A DNA stretch of 5,798 nt from Acidothermales bacterium (GTDB lineage Bacteria > Actinomycetota > Actinomycetes > Streptosporangiales > WHST01), in the NCBI GenBank assembly GCA_017354575.1, contig JAFMQP010000266.1, positions 1 through 5,798 of the forward strand, given 5' to 3'. Within the stretch, counting starts at the first letter, position 1, and each line of letters starts with the position of its first letter. Made by a program: the position numbers and the translations under genes. The notes beneath the pieces were generated by a model. The model did not search any database, was not told where the DNA came from, and saw only the letters and a list, made by a program, of their open reading frames with translations. Positions 1-5,798 of the stretch are shown here, piece after piece.

Positions 1-485
1 TGCTCGATCGTGACCCCGGAGGCGTTGCCGGCGAAGGCGTACAGGTTCTTGTGCTGTCCGTCGAGCACGGCGCCCGGCGCGCCGATGTACGTGTCGCCTG
101 CCTTGGGTGTCACCTGGTTGAACCGGTGGGTACCGATCCTGTGCACGCCGGAGGCGAGCCAGAAGGTGGTGCCCGGCGGATGCTGTGCCGTCACGCGCCT
201 GAGGTCCTGCGACGTCGTCACCCGCACGGCGTCCTTCGGCGGCCGCGTCGGGCCGTCGAGCGCGGCGGCGTTGCCGCAGATGCGCGCCGGCGGCTCGGCC
301 GGAGCCGACGACGAGGCGAATGCGGAACCGTCCGCCGGTGCGGCCTCGTCGCGCGCCGCCCTCATCACCAGCCATCCGGCGTAACCGGCGACGAGCACCC
401 CGACCGCGAGCAGGCCGAGGACGCGAGGGTTCCACCACCACTGCCCGCGGCTGCGTCGTGTCGGGGTGGTTTCGATTGGGGACAT
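1..485 (-). CDS. Membrane-anchored right-handed parallel beta-helix (pectate-lyase-like) protein, N-terminal part
   Basis: The first 161 residues of a protein that continues past the left edge of the window. The ATG at 485 is preceded by AGGGAAG at 7-base spacing and starts 39 bases after the glycosyltransferase stop. Residues 1-20 are basic and tryptophan-containing (R10, R11, R13, W16-W18). About 21-41 form a single membrane helix (RVLGLLAVGVLVAGYAGWLV). About 42-68 are an Ala/Ser/Pro-rich stalk, so the bulk should sit outside the membrane as a type II anchored protein. The folded domain begins near RICGN (C70), then DAVRVTTSQDLRRVTAQHPPG, TTFWLASGVHRIG and DTYIGAPGAVLDGQ, then LYAFAGNASGVTIE. 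This order (PGTTFWL, GVH, then a GAPGAVLDG turn) is typical of the opening strands of actinobacterial right-handed beta-helix proteins related to pectate lyases. Its job could be to bind, cleave or epimerise the polymer, or to be structural. The catalytic rungs are not visible, so the activity is unknown. Confidence 0.78.
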   Translation of the reverse strand, partial: MSPIETTPTRRSRGQWWWNPRVLGLLAVGVLVAGYAGWLVMRAARDEAAPADGSAFASSSAPAEPPARICGNAAALDGPTRPPKDAVRVTTSQDLRRVTAQHPPGTTFWLASGVHRIGTHRFNQVTPKAGDTYIGAPGAVLDGQHKNLYAFAGNASGVTIE

Positions 486-492
486 GCGCCGG

Positions 493-499
493 CTTCCCT
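493..499 (-). promoter_or_regulatory. Ribosome binding site of the beta-helix gene
   Basis: AGGGAAG read on the minus strand, 7 bases before the ATG at 485. A second purine-rich run, GGAGAGG, lies at 502-508. This site fixes the start of the last gene and lets it be translated independently of the glycosyltransferase, unlike the overlapping genes upstream. The 486-524 gap holds no convincing terminator stem, so transcription probably reads through. Confidence 0.6.
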
Positions 500-524
500 G
501 TCCTCTCCGAACGATCGGGTGTCG

Positions 525-1727
525 CTAGGCCGCGAGCCGCGCGGGGTTGTGTACCGCGAAGCGGTAGATGCCGAGCAACTGGTCGACGTTGGTCGCCACG
601 TCGAAACGCGTCTCGTAGGTACGTCGCGCCTCGAGGCCGTAGGCCGCGAAGCGATCCGGGTCGCGGTCGACCGCGGTGAAGGCACGGGCGAGCTCGGCGG
701 CGTCGCCCGGTCGGAACAGGACGCCGTCGCGGCCGTCGGTGACGAGATCGGGGAACGACCCGTGCGCCGCGGCGATCGACGGCACCCCGACCGCCATGGC
801 CTCGACGGCCACGAGCCCGAACGTCTCCTCCCACTGGGACGGCAGCACCGCGGCACGGGACGCCGCGAGTACGTCCGTGCACTGCGAGCGGGTGAGATGC
901 CCGAGCACGTCGACGGACGGCCGGTCCTCGGCCCAGCGCCGCACGTCCGGCCCCAGCGGACCGTCACCGGCGACGACCAGCCGCAGGGCGTCGTCACCCG
1001 CGACGGCCCGGTAGCGGTCCCAGCCGGCGAGCAGAAGCGGCACGCCCTTGGCGGCGTCGAGCCGGCCGACGTACGCCACCTGCCGGCGCTTCGGCACGTC
1101 CGGCAGGCCGACATGCGGTACGAAGTTCGGCTTGACGAACGCGCGGTCGGGCCGCACGCGCAACCCGGCCATCAACCGGCGCTGCGCGGCGGAGATGAAG
1201 ATGTACGCGGACACGAGCTCGCGCCACGTCCGCCGGTGCACGACGTTCCCGGCGACGACCGGTGCGGTCGCCGCGGCCGAGCCGCGGTAGCAGTGATGAC
1301 GGAACGCCGGCAGCAGCGAGCCGCCCGCGCAGTCGTGACAGACGGCGCCGGCGCGGAAGAAGTCCCCGCTCGCGCACAGCAGCTTGTAGTTGTGCAGCGT
1401 GGCCACGACGGGGACGTGCGCGTCCCGGCACGCATACAGGACGGCCGGGCTCAGCAACGGGAACGTGTTGTGCACGTGCGCGACGTCGGGGCCGAACCGG
1501 CGCAGCGTCGCCGCGAGCTCGCGCCGTGCGGCCGGGTTCCACACCACCCGAGCGGGCAGCGTAGCCTTCCGCGTCGCCGGCCAGCCGTCGATGTCGTCGC
1601 TTCGGTACTCGAAGCGCTCCACCTCGTGCCCGCGCGCCGTGAGCGCCGCGCTCTCCTGGTCGACGACGCGGTTCTCGCCGCTCGGGGCCGCCGACCGGTA
1701 CCTGTTGTGGACGACGAGGATCCTCAC
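525..1727 (-). CDS. GT4-family glycosyltransferase with four-cysteine insert
   Basis: 400-residue GT-B fold, retaining-type glycosyltransferase, expected to act at the cytoplasmic membrane face and add one sugar to the lipid-linked repeat unit. The GTG at 1727 is chosen because the protein then opens with MRILVVHNRY, the first beta strand of the fold, and overlaps the preceding stop (GTGA). Residues 1-205 are the acceptor domain: nucleotide-sugar loop PSGENRVVDQE (15-25, where relatives commonly have GGED), DVAHVHNTFPLLSP (81-94), VVATLHNYKLL and the acceptor helix FISAAQRR. Residues 210-390 are the donor domain: VAYVGRLDAAKG with R222 and K227, VVAGDGPL, and the EX7E motif, E301 and E309, in ETFGLVAVEAMAVGVP. 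Both glutamates are present, so the enzyme should be active. Cysteines at 118, 130, 133 and 146 (C-X11-C-X2-C-X12-C, ending CYRGS) form a cluster known from a subset of GT4 enzymes, perhaps a metal site. The sugar and linkage cannot be read from the sequence. Confidence 0.93.
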   Translation of the reverse strand: MRILVVHNRYRSAAPSGENRVVDQESAALTARGHEVERFEYRSDDIDGWPATRKATLPARVVWNPAARRELAATLRRFGPDVAHVHNTFPLLSPAVLYACRDAHVPVVATLHNYKLLCASGDFFRAGAVCHDCAGGSLLPAFRHHCYRGSAAATAPVVAGNVVHRRTWRELVSAYIFISAAQRRLMAGLRVRPDRAFVKPNFVPHVGLPDVPKRRQVAYVGRLDAAKGVPLLLAGWDRYRAVAGDDALRLVVAGDGPLGPDVRRWAEDRPSVDVLGHLTRSQCTDVLAASRAAVLPSQWEETFGLVAVEAMAVGVPSIAAAHGSFPDLVTDGRDGVLFRPGDAAELARAFTAVDRDPDRFAAYGLEARRTYETRFDVATNVDQLLGIYRFAVHNPARLAA

Positions 1728-2965
1728 GACGTCACCCGCCCACGGGTGAGGAAGCGGTGCGCGTTCGGTGTCACCACGAGCGACGCGGCCAGGGTCAGCT
1801 CGAGCAGGTACGTCGTCGCGTCGCTGAGGTTGGTCTCGGTGAACGACGCGACGAGGCAGTACACGGCGAGGAACAGTGCGATCGCGCGCCCCGTCCCGGG
1901 TGGCCGGAAAGCGGCGGCCACGAGGACGAACAACACGAGCAGACCGTCCACCGCGGCACCGACCAGGCCGAGGTCGTTGTAGGTGGCGAGCCAGTTGCTG
2001 TCGATGGGCAGGCCGTTGAACGACTTGTCGGAAAGCCCGCTGCCGAACACGATCTCGAGCGGGGTACGCGGCGCCGCGAGTACCGCGTCCCACACCTTCG
2101 TACGCCCGGTGAGCTGACCCACCTGGGACGCGTCCTGCCCGCGCGCCAGCCAGGTGACCACCGCCGACGACACCGTCACCGCACCGCCCGAGAGCACCCC
2201 GATGCCCACGCCGAACGCCCGGCGGACGCGCGCACGCGCGAGGAACAGGCTGAGCCCGGCGATGAGCACGCCGGCCACCAGTGCGATCAACGCGGTGCGC
2301 GTATGGCTCAGCAGCAGCATGCCGACACCGACGACGACTGCGACGAGCGCCACCGAGCGACGGAGCAGACCGTTGAGCCAGAGGATGATGGAAAGGCCCG
2401 CCGCGACGGCGGCGTAGTGGCCGACCTGTGTCCAGGGGATCGGCCAGATGACACCAGCCAGCCGGCCGTCCGTCATCGCGAGCCCCGGGGAGACCACCAG
2501 CCCGAGCAGGACCGTGCCCAGCACCACCCAGAGTGCCGCAAGATGGGTCTTGACGAGCAACATGTCCTTGCGGTCCCACCACGGCGTGAGCAACCACAGC
2601 ACCACGACGAACAATGCGAGCCGGCCCGAGCGGAACATCGCACCGAGGACGAACTCCGCACGCGCGCTGGTCAGCATCGCCTGTACCGGCAGCAAGCCGA
2701 GCAGGACCAGGAACAGCGTCGGCCGTACCCGTACTGGCCGGTTCACGCTCAACGCCACGACCAGCGCGCCGATCAGCGAGCTCTGCGTGATGAGCGTGCC
2801 GACGACGCCCGGGAGCGGCAGCACCATCGCCGCCTGTCCGTAGAACGTGAGGACGTTCATCAGGAGCAGCACCCAGGCGAGCCGCACGCGCCACAGCCTG
2901 CGTTCAGGCAGATCACGGACTCCTGCCTGCAGCTCCCCCGGGCTTACGGCGGTGAGCGTGGTCAC
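1724..2965 (-). CDS. O-antigen ligase / Wzy-type polysaccharide polymerase family membrane protein
   Basis: 413-residue polytopic membrane protein with about 11 hydrophobic segments. It probably joins lipid-linked repeat units on the outer face of the membrane. The GTG start at 2965 overlaps the preceding stop as GTGA, with a weak GGGGGGTGG at 2971-2979 upstream. Hydrophobic stretches lie at about 30-50, 55-73, 82-98, 116-130, 139-158, 182-200, 203-219, 223-240, 247-272, 336-353, 360-373 and 385-398. Family hallmarks are the LLLSHTRTALIALVAG segment (218-231), matching the S-R/T-t-A motif of the Wzy_C/O-antigen ligase domain, and the large outer loop at 280-335, with TGRTKVWDAVL, the glycine-rich IVFGSGLSDKSFNG and then DSNWLATYNDLGLVGA before the next helix. 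The histidine often found just before this last motif is replaced by DSN. A polymerase is preferred over a ligase because actinobacteria have no LPS core acceptor and two Wzz-like genes lie directly upstream. Family assignment is strong; the exact reaction is inferred. Confidence 0.88.
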   Translation of the reverse strand: MTTLTAVSPGELQAGVRDLPERRLWRVRLAWVLLLMNVLTFYGQAAMVLPLPGVVGTLITQSSLIGALVVALSVNRPVRVRPTLFLVLLGLLPVQAMLTSARAEFVLGAMFRSGRLALFVVVLWLLTPWWDRKDMLLVKTHLAALWVVLGTVLLGLVVSPGLAMTDGRLAGVIWPIPWTQVGHYAAVAAGLSIILWLNGLLRRSVALVAVVVGVGMLLLSHTRTALIALVAGVLIAGLSLFLARARVRRAFGVGIGVLSGGAVTVSSAVVTWLARGQDASQVGQLTGRTKVWDAVLAAPRTPLEIVFGSGLSDKSFNGLPIDSNWLATYNDLGLVGAAVDGLLVLFVLVAAAFRPPGTGRAIALFLAVYCLVASFTETNLSDATTYLLELTLAASLVVTPNAHRFLTRGRVTS

Positions 2966-4536
2966 CCGCGCCACCCCCCGGCCCACATCACCGGTGACCG
3001 CTCCTGAGGGGCGCTCTCGACGGTGGTGGACGGCTGGTCGGCCGGCACGCCCGCGGTCTCGTCGTTCTTGTCGCTGCCGACGAGGATGCCGGCCTCGAGA
3101 CGCACGCCCGCGAGCCGCACCAGCTCGCCGGTGGTGTGGATGTGTGTTGCCGACGAACGGCCGGCCGTGACGACGGCGACGGCGTACGCCGCCCACGTCG
3201 CGAGGTGGTCGGCACCGAGCGCGGCGGACACCGAGGTGAGTGTCAGCACGACTTCGGCGTCGTCCCAGGCGATCCGGAACGTCTCGTCACCGGTGTCGTC
3301 CGCGCGCAGCCGGCCGAGCTGCGGCCCGTCGCCGTGCGGTTCGTGCACCGTTACCGGGTCGGGCCGCGTGAGCTCGCGGGCCACGGCGCGACGACCGGAC
3401 AGGTCGGCGACGAGGACACGCCGCCCGTCGCTCGCCAGCAGCTCGGCCAGCCGGGCCACCACGACCGCGGCAGGCGTGAGGTCGTCGTTCGCGACCACGG
3501 CGAGCGTCTTCCGCGCCGACGTCTGCCGGGTGACCAGCTCACGCAGCCGGCGTGCGGCGAGGGCGAGCTCGGCCGGGCTCGACGTACGCGGTGCGACCGG
3601 GCCGAGCGCGCGCCACCAGTGGCGGTGCCTGACCCGCGGGAGGCTCAATGTGACGCGGGCACCGAGTGCGTCCGCCACGACCTGCCGTCGCCACAGGCGG
3701 TCGGACAGCAGCGCCTGGGCGAGGACGAAGCCGGCGCCGAGGATCAGCCCGGCGCCGAGCCCGGTCATAGCGTCGAGCACGAGCGTCTTCAGCGCCGACC
3801 GCGGGACGACGGCGGCCGGGTCGAGGACGTGACTGCTGCTCACCAACGCGGCCGCGGCCTTCTCCGAGTTCAGCGTCTGCTGCAGCTGCGTGACCTGGTC
3901 GCTCGCCTGCGACACCGGGGTACCAGGGCCGTTGCCGTTCGACGCGGGCTTCTTGGTGAGCTCGGCCTTCTCCAGCTTCTCCAGCCGGTCCCGCGCCTGC
4001 GCGAGCTGCGCGACGACCGGTGCCTGCCGCGCGGTCACCTGGTCCATCCGGAACTCGAGGTACGTCGTACCGAGCGCCTGTGCCAGCCGGACCGCTTCGC
4101 CGGCCGTCGGCGCCGTCACCGTGATCAGCAGTACGCGGTCGGTCGGCGAGGCGACGGTGTACTGCCCGAGCAGGTCGTCCGGCGCCTCGTCGAGCCCGAG
4201 CCGGTTGATGACCCGTCCGGCCACGGTCTCCGTCTTGGCGAGGCTGACGTCGGTCGCCATCGCGGTCAACGCGTCGTCACCGGGCTGGTGCGTGAGCAGC
4301 AGCTTGGTGGACGCGACGCCGGCGGGCGGCAGCACGTGCGGGAACGCGACACCCACGACCAGCCCGACCGCCGCGGTGAAAAGCCACAGCCTGGCGTGCC
4401 GGAGCAGGGCGTCCCACAGGTACCTGAGCGTCACCAGGCCGGCCGGGACGGGCCCGGCGAGCTGTTCGCCGTCCGGTCCGCCGTCGACCTCCCACGCCGT
4501 GTCGGGTCGTAGCCCTTCACCGTGTTGGATACTCAT
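2962..4536 (-). CDS. Second Wzz-like copolymerase with helical hairpin and degenerate BY-kinase-like domain
   Basis: 524-residue Wzz/CapA-type membrane protein, expected to control chain length or export of the polysaccharide. The ATG at 4536 is chosen because it overlaps the preceding stop (ATGA) and has GAGGGA 10 bases upstream; the longer open frame to the right is the shadow of gene 1. Residues 1-34 are a hydrophilic tail, about 34-47 (VTLRYLWDALLRHARL) the Wzz-type juxtamembrane helix, about 48-66 membrane helix 1 and about 75-245 the extracytoplasmic domain. Within the latter, charged helices at about 165-195 and 210-230 are separated by a Gly/Asn/Pro/Ser linker, suggesting a short helical hairpin. 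A proline-containing segment (AAVVPRSALKT) precedes membrane helix 2 at about 251-277, as in Wzz proteins. Residues about 320-490 resemble the BY-kinase fold (KTLAVVAN, RRVLVADLSGRR, YAVAVVTAGRSS, then GVRLEAGILVGSD). However, the P-loop position reads ANDDLTPAAVVV with no GKS/T, and the Walker B-like strand VVLTLTSV lacks its aspartate. No tyrosines lie near the C-terminus, so kinase activity is unlikely. Confidence 0.88.
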   Translation of the reverse strand: MSIQHGEGLRPDTAWEVDGGPDGEQLAGPVPAGLVTLRYLWDALLRHARLWLFTAAVGLVVGVAFPHVLPPAGVASTKLLLTHQPGDDALTAMATDVSLAKTETVAGRVINRLGLDEAPDDLLGQYTVASPTDRVLLITVTAPTAGEAVRLAQALGTTYLEFRMDQVTARQAPVVAQLAQARDRLEKLEKAELTKKPASNGNGPGTPVSQASDQVTQLQQTLNSEKAAAALVSSSHVLDPAAVVPRSALKTLVLDAMTGLGAGLILGAGFVLAQALLSDRLWRRQVVADALGARVTLSLPRVRHRHWWRALGPVAPRTSSPAELALAARRLRELVTRQTSARKTLAVVANDDLTPAAVVVARLAELLASDGRRVLVADLSGRRAVARELTRPDPVTVHEPHGDGPQLGRLRADDTGDETFRIAWDDAEVVLTLTSVSAALGADHLATWAAYAVAVVTAGRSSATHIHTTGELVRLAGVRLEAGILVGSDKNDETAGVPADQPSTTVESAPQERSPVMWAGGWRG

Positions 4537-5798
4537 CCGCGCCCGTTCCCTCGTGTCGCATCGGTGAGCGCCGCTCGTACCCGCGTGGCGGCGGACCGGC
4601 CGGCGTGCGGGGCCCGTCCCGTGGTCCTGTCGAACTCGTCCGGGTCGGCGACGACGATGCCGTCGACCACGCGCCGGTCGTTGGTGACGGCGACCGCGAC
4701 ACGCGCCAGTTCCTCGGCGGTCGCGCGTCCCGCGGACACGGCGACGACGGTCGCGTCGGAGCGCAGGGTGCCGTCGAGCCGTGGCGCGTGGCGATCCGCG
4801 ACGACGACGAACACGCGCAGCTCGGTGCGTCCAGCTTCGTCCGTCCGGCCGGGCACGGACGGCGCCGCGCGCAGCCCGGCGACCAGCGCGGCCACCGACT
4901 CGTGCATGGTGTCGACCGCCACCTCGGCGGGGATGCCGATCGCCGTCGCGAACGCGGCGAGCTGCGGACCGACCGACAGCGCACGGACGTCGTCGGTGAG
5001 CGTCACGACGGTCAGCGAAGCACCGCCGGCGCGCGCGTCCAGGCCGAGGTCGCGCAGCATCTTGCGGAACGCCCACGCGTCGACGGCGTTCGGCCGGTAG
5101 TTCTGGAGCAGCTGCGCCCAGCCGGACGCGCCGCCGGGGCGCTGCGTCGTCACCGAAGCGAGCACGGGGATCCCGACGGCCCCGGCGATGTCGTCACGCA
5201 GCCGCAGCCGGCGGTCGCCCCGCATGACGGCCAGCAGGATGAGCGAGCCGAGAACGGCGGCACCCAACGCACCTGCCGCGCCGTAGAAGCCGAGGTGCAG
5301 GTACATGTTGCCGCCGCGCGCGGTCGTCGCCCGTTGGAGCACGCGCGCGCCGACCTTCTTGCCGAGGTCGCCGGGCAGTCGCGTGTCGCTGTCGGTGACG
5401 TAGAAGACGTACGTGGCGGCGACGGAGTTCGCGAGGTCCTCGGACTGCCGGGCGGATCTGCCCTGCGCACGGATCTGCAGGATCTCCTGGGTGAGCGCGC
5501 CGACGTGGACGCGCGTCTCGACGTCCGTCAACGGGACCGCCGGCTTGACGTTCTGGCCGGCGCTCGTCAGGACCGCGGCGCTGTCGGCGATGAAGACCTG
5601 CGTCTGGACGTCCTGCACCGGCGTGCCGTTCTGGTTGACGGCGGGCGGCGGCAGGACGACGAGAGCCGTGGCGGTCGGCATGGCGGGGAACAGCCAGCCG
5701 ATCCCTACGCCACCGAGCAGTCCCACGGCGGCGATCACCAGCACCAGCCGGCGGAGCCGGCGCAGGATCCCCCATGCCCTGCGCAGATCGAGCTCTTG
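4533..5798 (-). CDS. Wzz-like polysaccharide copolymerase with degenerate BY-kinase-like C-terminal domain (5' end outside window)
   Basis: Membrane protein of the Wzz/chain-length-determinant type, expected to regulate polymer length or export. 421 residues are visible. The frame stays open to the window edge, where it reads QELDLRRAWGILRRLRRL just before the first membrane helix. That is the usual cytosolic lead-in of Wzz proteins, so the true start probably lies beyond base 5798; the in-frame GTG at 5744 would remove this lead-in. Visible residues 19-37 form membrane helix 1, about 40-165 form a short extracytoplasmic domain without an obvious long coiled coil, and about 168-191 form helix 2, followed by RGDRRLRLRDDI and a cytosolic domain to the end. 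That domain has an alpha/beta pattern (TVVTLT, VFVVVAD, ATVVAVSAGR) and the late segment GIVVADPDEFDRTTGR, familiar from actinobacterial Wzz/BY-kinase relatives. Where a P-loop would be expected it reads TLTDDVRALS, with no GxGKS/T. The C-terminus has no tyrosine cluster. The stop overlaps the next gene's start in ATGA. The Wzz-like class is fairly sure; the regulatory role is inferred. Confidence 0.85.
   Translation of the reverse strand, partial: QELDLRRAWGILRRLRRLVLVIAAVGLLGGVGIGWLFPAMPTATALVVLPPPAVNQNGTPVQDVQTQVFIADSAAVLTSAGQNVKPAVPLTDVETRVHVGALTQEILQIRAQGRSARQSEDLANSVAATYVFYVTDSDTRLPGDLGKKVGARVLQRATTARGGNMYLHLGFYGAAGALGAAVLGSLILLAVMRGDRRLRLRDDIAGAVGIPVLASVTTQRPGGASGWAQLLQNYRPNAVDAWAFRKMLRDLGLDARAGGASLTVVTLTDDVRALSVGPQLAAFATAIGIPAEVAVDTMHESVAALVAGLRAAPSVPGRTDEAGRTELRVFVVVADRHAPRLDGTLRSDATVVAVSAGRATAEELARVAVAVTNDRRVVDGIVVADPDEFDRTTGRAPHAGRSAATRVRAALTDATRGNGRG
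4547..4552 (-). promoter_or_regulatory. Ribosome binding site supporting the start of the second Wzz-like gene
   Basis: GAGGGA on the minus strand, 10 bases before the ATG at 4536 and inside the last codons of the preceding gene. With the ATGA overlap it settles the start at 4536 against the much longer in-frame extension to the right. The spacing is slightly long, so translation probably also relies on coupling. Confidence 0.5.

Noticed and set aside
486..524. Possible terminator between the glycosyltransferase and beta-helix genes
   Set aside because: Only a short CGATCG palindrome is present, with no stable stem or T-run. The space is mostly ribosome binding sequence.
51..1982. 643-codon open frame on the plus strand
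   Set aside because: It lies antisense to the beta-helix, glycosyltransferase and polymerase genes. Its product is Arg/Gly/Val/Asp-rich with no recognisable domain. Long antisense frames are expected when codons end mostly in G or C.
525..2894. A 789-residue fusion protein ending in the glycosyltransferase
   Set aside because: The part upstream of 1727 is an out-of-frame reading of the polymerase gene with Arg/Ala/Gly-rich nonsense sequence. The GT-B fold begins exactly at the GTG at 1727.
1757..3007. 416-codon plus-strand open frame rich in Gln, His, Arg and Glu
   Set aside because: It is the antisense image of a hydrophobic membrane protein (Leu/Val codons read backwards give Gln/His/Asp/Asn). 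The minus strand encodes a clear Wzy-family protein.
3136..4512. 458-codon plus-strand open frame
   Set aside because: It is opposite the second Wzz-like gene, has low-complexity composition and shows no motif or convincing ribosome binding site.
2962..5076. A 704-residue version of the second Wzz-like protein
   Set aside because: The extra N-terminal 180 residues are a shadow of the first Wzz-like gene. The ATG at 4536 has an overlap and a ribosome binding site.
1..5798. Search for mobile elements, tRNA/rRNA, CRISPR arrays, long direct or inverted repeats
   Set aside because: Nothing convincing was seen by eye. The strand is packed with coding sequence and composition looks uniform from end to end.

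Overview
The window is very GC-rich throughout, and its codons end mostly in G or C. All recognisable genes lie on the minus strand, and two of the five use GTG starts. This points to a high-GC actinomycete. No genus can be named from the sequence alone. The proteins fit a Gram-positive-type extracellular polysaccharide (EPS or capsule) export locus.

Layout, in the direction of transcription (right to left): (1) 4533-5798, a Wzz-like chain-length/copolymerase protein whose N-terminus lies beyond the right edge; (2) 2962-4536, a second, different Wzz-like protein carrying a helical hairpin; (3) 1724-2965, a multi-spanning O-antigen ligase/Wzy-type polymerase; (4) 525-1727, a GT4-family glycosyltransferase with a four-cysteine insert; (5) 1-485, the start of a membrane-anchored, probably extracytoplasmic right-handed beta-helix protein whose C-terminus lies beyond the left edge. 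Genes 1 to 4 are joined by three consecutive 4-base stop/start overlaps (ATGA, GTGA, GTGA). Gene 5 follows after 39 bases with its own good ribosome binding site. The window is therefore the interior of one operon. Its promoter should lie to the right of base 5798 and its terminator to the left of base 1.

A plausible joint role: the glycosyltransferase contributes a sugar to a lipid-linked repeat unit on the cytoplasmic face. The Wzy-like protein polymerises repeat units at the membrane. The two Wzz-like proteins set chain length or couple polymerisation to export. The beta-helix protein binds, trims or modifies the polymer outside the membrane. No flippase, priming glycosyltransferase, active tyrosine kinase or phosphatase is present, and these would be expected in the flanking DNA.

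The most notable point is that both Wzz-like proteins end in a domain shaped like a bacterial tyrosine kinase (BY-kinase) that has lost its Walker A motif and has no C-terminal tyrosine cluster. They look like a tandem pair of pseudokinase copolymerases. I found no RNA gene, mobile element, CRISPR array or long repeat, and no stretch over 300 bases without a gene. This is a coherent accessory polysaccharide locus, not an obviously new type of system.
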